The notes beneath the pieces are model-generated. The model did not search any database. It saw nothing but the letters and a program-made list of their open reading frames with translations, and was not told the origin of the DNA. This document shows positions 57,526 through 64,000 of a DNA stretch of 64,000 nt, one piece after another (within the stretch, counting starts at the first letter, position 1; each line of letters starts with the position of its first letter). The stretch covers positions 4,269,031-4,333,030 of the forward strand of contig NC_053402.1 in the NCBI RefSeq assembly GCF_016859285.1. Reading direction: 5' to 3'. The translations under genes and the position numbers were made by a program. Source of the DNA: Xiphias gladius (lineage: Eukaryota > Chordata > Actinopteri > Istiophoriformes > Xiphiidae).

Positions 57526-58486
57526 CAGAGCCAGTCGTGACCTCCCTGGGGCCCTAAGCAAAATTCTGCTAATGTGCCCTCCCACCTAAGCCTTGAGCCA
57601 TGTAAACAATTTGCCATTGCAACGCAGTCACACCTGAAACCCCAGTGCTCCCACTACAATCCTACCTCCTTTAGAACAGTTTTCTCAATCTCTCAGTCTA
57701 AGAATAAGCAGACCTGTACAGAACAGAGTTAGGTATAAACAAACAATAATTATTGAGCAGAATATTTTCTACAGAATCTTAAGAGACGTGATTATTTACA
57801 TGAATAAGAAATTGGAGAAAATATAAAATGTAGAAAATAATAAAATTAAACACTGAGCTTTGGCTCTGCTACCTGGTAATTAGTCCAGTCCTCACAATAT
57901 TATACAATCAGCTTTGGTAAACATAAGCCCATACAATGTAAACAGAAAAATTTCATTTTGTGCATGCACATATGAATGCATATTATATATATATATATAT
58001 ATATATTTGTGTATATTTGTGTGTTATTTTTTTAAGCTTTGGTGTATAAACACCGTTGAAAACGTAATATTTCGTAATATTTCACTCTCACTTTTGTCCA
58101 GCACAAAGTCACAGAACACTGCCCTGGGAGTGGCTGGCAAGCAAAACACAGACAGACCAAGACATGCACTGCCCAGCGAGGTTAGCAAGACAGACAGACT
58201 AGAGAGAGATGCACTGCAAGCTAGCACATCAACTTAATTTTACTGCTATTTGCTGACATCAAACTTTGAGAGGAGAGAGCAAAAGTTTACCTGATTGCTG
58301 TTCCAGCAATTCATTCTCATGCTATTTTTTCTCTTTTCCTGACCATAAGGATAGTTCCACTTCATCCTCTCATTTACGTTGTAAACACTGACACCCGCTT
58401 TGAAACGAGGGCGAGGTGGGGCCCTTGTGTAAATTGCGGGGCCGTACTCAACTTGCGCGGTGAGCATATAGGGCCGCCTGGCTCTG
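57526..58486. mobile_element. hAT-like non-autonomous element
   Basis: The ends CAGAGCCAGTCG and, inverted, CAGAGCCAGGCG match at 11 of 12. Next to them GGGGCCCTAAGCAAAATT and GGGCCCTTGTGTAAATTG face each other. The flanks GATAAGAC and AGTAAGTC are a poor 8-bp match (5 of 8). It contains a (TA)n run (57984-58006). No transposase. Confidence 0.55.
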
Positions 58487-59729
58487 AGTAAGTCAATTTA
58501 TACCGATTTGAGGTGATAAATGACAGTGTAATTTTATAAATGCTACTGCCACTTCTTAATGCTTGGGAAGAAGACTGTATAAGTATATTTCTAATGCGCA
58601 AGTACAGTTTCCACACTGCGTGCAATATCATTACTGTCTCAGAACAATGGAAGCTGAGTCGAGGGCAGCTTGACAAGCATATTTGTCTGTTGCTAGCTAC
58701 AGCTAGTCACCCATCAAAGATTCCAGGATTATCCACAATGTGCATGCCCAAATGTCCAAAAAATGCTGCGCCCCCGTCTGCTTGACAAGGCCCAGGCTTT
58801 GTCATCAGCAGACGGCCATTCCCACTAAAATAGCAGAAATGATAGATGCAACAACTGAGACAATAGCATACTGGAGCTGCAAGAGACTAGTAAATTACAA
58901 GATGGATGCAAACAGGCAAATTCAGATTGTGGGAAATATTTACCTATGCACACTTTTCAGTAACCTCATGTAAGCAGTAATCAAATCACTTATGAAAACA
59001 TAATTCAAATGTTTGATGATCACATAAGTATTTTTTATTAATCAACGCTGTGGAAACATTACACCATTGTTTTGGAACTATGACATCTAGTAGTAGAACA
59101 TTACACCGTTGTTTTTTAATTAGTACATCTAGTTGTAGAACGGGACTCATATTACACCATTATTTATGAGATCTGGCAAGGGGGCATAAAAAAGAAAAGG
59201 CACTGGAACCTAGGAGAAGTAAGATTGGAAGCCCCACAAAGGGCATGATAACAGACATGATATAAATTTGAGTGCTTTCACATTCAAATTCAGTTGCTCC
59301 CAGGACCAGCTCGGTTTATTGTGTGTTTTCAACTAGAAGCAATAAATCTAACTCAAAAGCACCAGACCAAAAGACTTATTTTAATTATTTCTGTGATAAA
59401 AAGAGTTTTTTGAATCGAGCACTAAACTGTGTGGTGGAGGGACCTAGGCCTTCTAGGCATGAGTGTGGGCCTTCTCATTTCCCACGACAAGATCCTTATG
59501 TGCTCTATCCCAAAGGTCCTTACATGAGATGTAAGGAGAGATGACACTTCTACTTTGGTATCCTTACTTGTCCTGACAGTACAAGACTGTGTAACATTTA
59601 AGATTAGCCTACCCTTAACATCAAGTGATGAATCCCATTCTGAGGGTTGATGCTTAATATAAAATACTGTCATTAGATGTAAAAGTAAAATTCCACACAC
59701 TGACTGGTGTGAGATTTGTGTGCGTAAAT
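58487..59729. other. Non-coding stretch
   Basis: ACATTACACCATTGTTTTGG-like phrases recur two to three times at 59058-59165. Around 59280-59400 GCAATAAATCTAACTC with flanking text looks like the end of an LTR, unconfirmed. Confidence 0.35.
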
Positions 59730-59771
59730 TTCTCTCTCTCTCTCTGTCTCTCTCTCTCTCTCTCTCTCACA

Positions 59772-59852
<81 letters not shown>
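59730..59852. repeat. (TC)n-(AC)n compound microsatellite
   Basis: A CT run interrupted by one G (59730-59768), then about 40 AC units. Frames through it are artefacts. Confidence 0.97.
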
Positions 59853-59857
<5 letters not shown>

Positions 59858-59869
59858 AGATCATATTAA

Positions 59870-60390
59870 ATAATAACCCCACATACCTGTCCTCTGGCAT
59901 TGCAACCAAGTATAATGGCTCAGATTCCACGTCTCTGAAACGTCTTTTCACAGCCTCAGGGAAAATGCCTTTCATGGTCTTCATTTCCTCATCAGCCTCA
60001 TTTTTTCGAGTGAGAATGCAATCTAATGACACTGACAATGGTAACGACTTCAGATGCAGATGGAGATGAAGAGCTTAGCTCCCTTGTCAACTCCGCAAAA
60101 GGGACTAGAGCTGTAATGGTCTTTTCCACTACCCCTGACTGGTTTTCAGTCAGTGTGGCTGGCAGGTCAGACAGAGGGCCTTATTCTGTGCAAAGAGGCT
60201 CTTGATCATGGAATATGTACTCTTTCACCTTGTTCATACATCTTGTTTGGGATGGTTAGGCAGCATATTCAGCTCAACTTGTATGTCCTCCAAGTGTGAA
60301 TACACAAGAGGTGAGTGCTTGAAGTGACCAACAATTTTTCTACCAATAGCTAATGCATCACTTATACTTACACTGTGATAGTCCTTCTGT
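59870..60390 (-). pseudogene. hAT (ZBED-type) transposase fragment
   Basis: Minus strand: SDALAIGRKIVGHFKHSPLV (about 60355) and YSHLEDIQVELNMLPNHP, then STYSMIKSLF (the R-W-N-S-T-Y region, with the start lost), and after several stops EMKTMKGIFPEAVKRRFRDV then ESEPLYLVAM (about 59900-59980), which leads towards the usual D-P-R-F-K motif. It is cut there by the microsatellite. The BED finger and the hATC end are absent. Confidence 0.75.
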
Positions 60391-60559
60391 AAGTGCTATG
60401 CGAAGGCAACTGGACTTGGACTTCTAAGTGACTAGTGGGGAGTTCCAGGTATTTATCCTCTGGTGAGACCAGCAACACTTGTGAGTTCAGAGCCAGTTAC
60501 TCAACGAGAGGGTGAGACAAGTACATTTTACCATTGATGCCCTTAAAGCTAGGACTTAA
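60391..60559. other. Boundary region between hAT and Penelope-like remnants
   Basis: No feature recognised. Confidence 0.3.
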
Positions 60560-61805
60560 AAGATGCTCGAGGAGTTGACATTACATCTTCCCAGTGAAGT
60601 ACTGGAACAAGTCTCCAGGTTTGTGGCTAAGGCACAGGCTTTACAACACACCAAAGGCAAGGAATGACAGATACGCAAGTTCTAAACCTTGCAGTCACAT
60701 CTCAGCACTGCTCACAAAACCCAGGAACTGACCTGGAGATGGAAGTACAACCCGACAACACAGCTGGACGCTCAAGGAAAATGGGTGAAGAACCTGTCTG
60801 ACAGGAACCTCACTCAACTAGAAAAGGATGTCTTATCCAAAGGACTAAACTTTGCCATATTACCAGGAACAGGTACCAGTCTTAAACCTCATCACAGGCA
60901 CAGAAGCAGCCATCAGAAACAACAATTTGACTAATACAGAGGTTGAACAATTCAGACTGAAGGTCTCAGCCGCTCTCGACAGTGCGAAAGCACCGCCTTC
61001 CAACCTCACCGTCCAAGAAAGGAAGGCACTGACATTGCTCGAAAGAAAGCAGAACATCACCATTCTTCCAGCCAACAAAGGAAGATGCACAGTGGTGCTA
61101 AACACATCTGATTATCACGCCAAAGTGACCAGTCTCCTCAGCAACACAGCCACCTATGAGGCACGAAGACGAGACCCCACCAGCGGCTACAAAAAGAAAG
61201 TAGTTAGTTGCCTCCCAATAGGACTCACAAAGATGCACAAAGAAGGAGTCCCACTCAGACTGATCATCAGCAGCATTAACTCGGTAACCTACAACATTGC
61301 TAATCACCTGGCTACCATCCTCTGGTCGAAAACGCTGCACATCACATCAAGAACTCCCAAGACTTTGCCAACAAGGTTGGAAAAATAAAACTGGACTCAG
61401 ATGAAACTATGGTATCCTATGATGTCACTTCACTCTTCACATGTATTCCTACCACAGAAGCAGTTAGGAAACAACTGCTACAGGATAGCACTTTACCCAA
61501 CAGAGCCAGCCTCACCCCTGACCACATATGCGCCTTGTTTGACCTCTGCCTGACTGCCACCTAGGTTTCTACAGACAAAAGCACGGCTGTGCCACGAGCT
61601 CCCTGGTATCACCATAGTGGCTAATCTCTACATGGAAGAAATAGAAAGCAGAGCCCTGACCTCTTTTCCAGGAACTGACCCCAGCCACTGGTTTAGGTAT
61701 GTGGATGACACCTGGATCAAAATCAAAACCTATGAAGTTGAATCCTTTACTGAACACATTTTTTGGAGTATCAATACTCTTTCAGTAACTTGTGATCATG
61801 AGACT
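60560..61805 (+). pseudogene. Penelope-like element reverse transcriptase, broken
   Basis: N-terminal text GKWVKNLSDRNLTQLEKDVL (60767) and KGLNFAILPGTG, then LTVQERKALTLLERKQNITI (60998), ILPANKGRCTVVLNTSDYH and RDPTSGYKKKV. An internal deletion joins this to TKMHKEGVPLRLIISSINSV (61225). Motif A follows as SYDVTSLFTCIP (about 61418) and motif C as HWFRYVDDTWIKI (about 61690), with YVDD, the metal-binding Asp pair. Frames change at 60895, 61385 and 61565. The order is that of Penelope-like elements; the GIY-YIG endonuclease that normally follows is absent. The element was probably truncated on insertion and decayed. Confidence 0.8.
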
Positions 61806-62520
61806 ACATAGATGATATGTGCAAAGTTTGTTGCAGATCACACTTACAGTCTAGGACTAGTTTGAAAAAATAATTATAGCATTTGTCATGGTTTTGCAAC
61901 AAAAGCGCCGCCTAGTGGCTGATTGGTACCAGATTTTGACCAAGTTTCCTGTTGAGGAGTGATTACTGGCAAGATATGCAATAATTCCTGTTTCGACGAC
62001 AAGTGTTTTGTTTATAACTTTTGCATTTATTGGATTATAAAAATTCTTCTTATAAGATTTGTATCATGAGGGTTCATAGATTCTTTGTGCAAAACTTCGT
62101 GCAGATGGGAATCACAGCTGAGAAGTTCGAAAAAGTGGGTTTTACATATTTCACACTTTTGGGTAAAACAATTACAGGAAGGAATAGGTGGGGCTTATAT
62201 CACATGATTTAGCTGCATTAAGGAAACGTGCATGTAATGTTTTTGAATGTGTGATGAACAACGTGGGGGTTACAGGCCAAAACACACTTTGATTTACCTT
62301 GATTAGAATGCCACCTGCTGGTGGACGTGTCATTTTTGGTGTCTGACATTCTATACCTCCCCAGAAAATTTCACATTCATGACTTTTACAGTGTATGCTA
62401 CGGTACCACTTTTACCAACAGAAGAAAAAAAAAAAAAAACCTGAGCAGCGCTGGTACTGGGAGCCATACTGCTTTGCATGCATTGCCCCCAGCCCCCGTG
62501 GGCTTGGACCCCTAATAATA
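61806..62520. repeat. Unclassified dispersed repeat
   Basis: GCGCCGCCTAGTGGCTGATTG, TTGACCAAGTTTCCTGTTG, GGTTCATAGATTCTTTGTGC and the end TGGGCTTGGACCCCTAATAAT follow the order of a repeat I associate with many fish genomes. The end motif suggests a complete 3' end. Frames inside are short. Confidence 0.45.
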
Positions 62521-64000
62521 CTTCACATATAGCTACAGCGCTTGGTGCAGCAGTCTGTGCACTCGATGAGTAAAGTTGATAGCTTGGGTAAAGGAATAAA
62601 AGCTGCCTTTACAAATAAAGTGCAAAGATACTGCAATACCTGATACAATCGAAAGCTCCAGAAGAGGCTAGTAAGTGGACCCTCAATTGGGATTGTTTTA
62701 TTCAGACCAAGAATTAGTTAAATAATGATAACATTGAGAGATATCAGTTAGTTACTTTCTGTCAGCAGCTGGAGGTAAATATTAGTTTGTTGGGAGGCTG
62801 ATGGATCTTAGTGGTAAACAGATAAATGGCTGTTGGAGAAATAACCCGCACACATCATTTTTAATTAGCTCCACATTTTCAGTCTTGTTACTGCTGGCTT
62901 TGCACATACCTCAGCACCACACAATCATGAAACTTGAGGCCACTTACTTACACCGCATATCATGAGTAATTATTATTATCCTATACGCTGAGCCTTTTAA
63001 GTATTTAGACAGCAACATTTCATAAATTCAAGAAATGCCACTTCAGCCTCAAACATTTGTATGATATCACAGTCAAATGATTAGAGCCCAGACACAAAAC
63101 ACCAGTGTACTTCTGTTCAAATACTTAACTCCTCCCAGACTACTGAGAACATTTCAGAATCCTTTGTTTGGTCATGTTTTGCACTAAAATGGCGAGGATT
63201 AGACATAGGTAACCATGAGCAGCACTATCAGACCAAACAAACACAATAAAATGTCTTCAGCATATTAAAGATTTGTCTAGAAACATCAGCTTAGTAGATG
63301 CACTAGATAAACTTGTATTTAGGGATACCATCATGCACCTACAGTATGTCACATTCCATTTCTTTCTATGACTGTGTTGAAACACTGCGATGGATTTAAA
63401 TGTTCTTTCCTTTCTGATTTGGTAATAATGTGTTTCTACAGGGTCAACAATTTGGGTTTCATGCCTGTTGATCTGAAATCTACGGTATGATTAACTGCAG
63501 TGAATGTGTGGGACAAATAGGAGAATGTATAGTGCAAAGTATCTGAGGCCGTATTTAGGAAGTATTTTATCTTACCAGAACAAATTTTCTAAGGCGGAAA
63601 TAAAATGTACTTGCCTTTTCTTACCGTTTGGGTTTGTTTGTTGTAAATTAGGAGCCCTCTCTACTATCCCAAACTAGAGGAAGGCATTAGCAATATGACA
63701 CAATTACTAAGTTTAGCTAACTACTCTACTAAACTGTTTATTGGCCCATAATCACACTTTGATGCCGATGTTGCTTCCTGACTGTTTATATTAATATATA
63801 TGTCCACTGCTTTTGTAGATGTGTATAATTCATGTAACTTAAACCAGTAAGATTATCTCCTCTGTAATTTTACCTTTCGTGGTTTCTGTGGCTGCCATGG
63901 TTACATGAGGAGCCGAGAAAGCAATCTGAAAAAACTTCAACCATCATCAATTCAAACAGCAATCACAAACAGCTATTTTCAAGAAAGCGGCAGCTCTTCT
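62521..64000. other. Non-coding stretch
   Basis: No gene, RNA or named repeat recognised up to the end of the window. Confidence 0.45.

Noticed and set aside
59654..59854. Cys-Val and Arg-Glu rich frames
   Set aside because: Microsatellite translation. Only the hAT-like part right of 59870 was kept.
1..64000. CRISPR arrays, bacterial operons, tRNA or rRNA genes
   Set aside because: No regularly spaced direct repeats with unique spacers, no cloverleaf that I could fold by eye, and the window is clearly vertebrate. The tandem repeats found are minisatellites or microsatellites.

Overview
The window looks like accessory DNA from a teleost fish, probably a percomorph. It is AT-rich, has long CA/GT microsatellites, and carries several Tc1/mariner families, hAT (ZBED-type) remnants, a Penelope-like element, Ty3/gypsy and retrovirus-like insertions, and short interspersed repeats of kinds I recognise from fish genomes. 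I see no intact conventional host gene. Almost every coding stretch is a broken mobile element. The exception is one multi-exon, broken but well-structured gene at about 20.9-31.0 kb.

Layout. 0-8 kb: an internally deleted Tc1-like element with long inverted ends, a small hAT-type MITE, a decayed ZBED-type hAT transposase and a CpG-enriched segment at 7.0-7.5 kb. 8-20 kb: mostly non-coding, with SINE and MITE pieces, one decayed Tc1 element, a solo-LTR candidate and a GT microsatellite. 20.9-31.0 kb: a spliced gene whose exons encode a KMT5A-like SET domain, then short phase-symmetric acidic exons, a Cys/His zinc-binding module, zinc-finger-like segments and a tyrosine-recombinase (Crypton-like) domain, ending in small phase-1 exons. 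It has stops and frameshifts, so this copy is a pseudogene, but almost all splice sites and exon phases survive. One of its introns holds a minisatellite split by a Harbinger-like element.

31-46 kb: a BED finger on the minus strand, an LTR with an apparent proline-tRNA primer site, then a plus-strand endogenous retrovirus-like element (two LTRs, pol and env-like debris, polypurine tract) whose 3' LTR is split by a Tc1/mariner element with a DD37E-type transposase. A second decayed Tc1-like element follows and is itself split by an LTR-like block. 46-54.4 kb: gypsy gag and integrase fragments on the plus strand flank a minus-strand retrovirus-like element with a gag-like leader and an envelope-like gene that carries two immunoglobulin-like domains. 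54-64 kb: a Tc1 fragment, an inverted partner of the repeat at 26.7 kb, a hAT-like non-autonomous element, a hAT transposase fragment, Penelope-like reverse transcriptase debris and an unclassified repeat. The last 1.5 kb holds nothing I can identify.

The most interesting object is the SET plus zinc plus tyrosine-recombinase gene. It joins a histone-methyltransferase fold and a DNA-recombinase fold in one spliced transcript and could be a captured or domesticated transposon protein. Calls rest on reading translations, splice signals and repeat ends by eye, without database searches.
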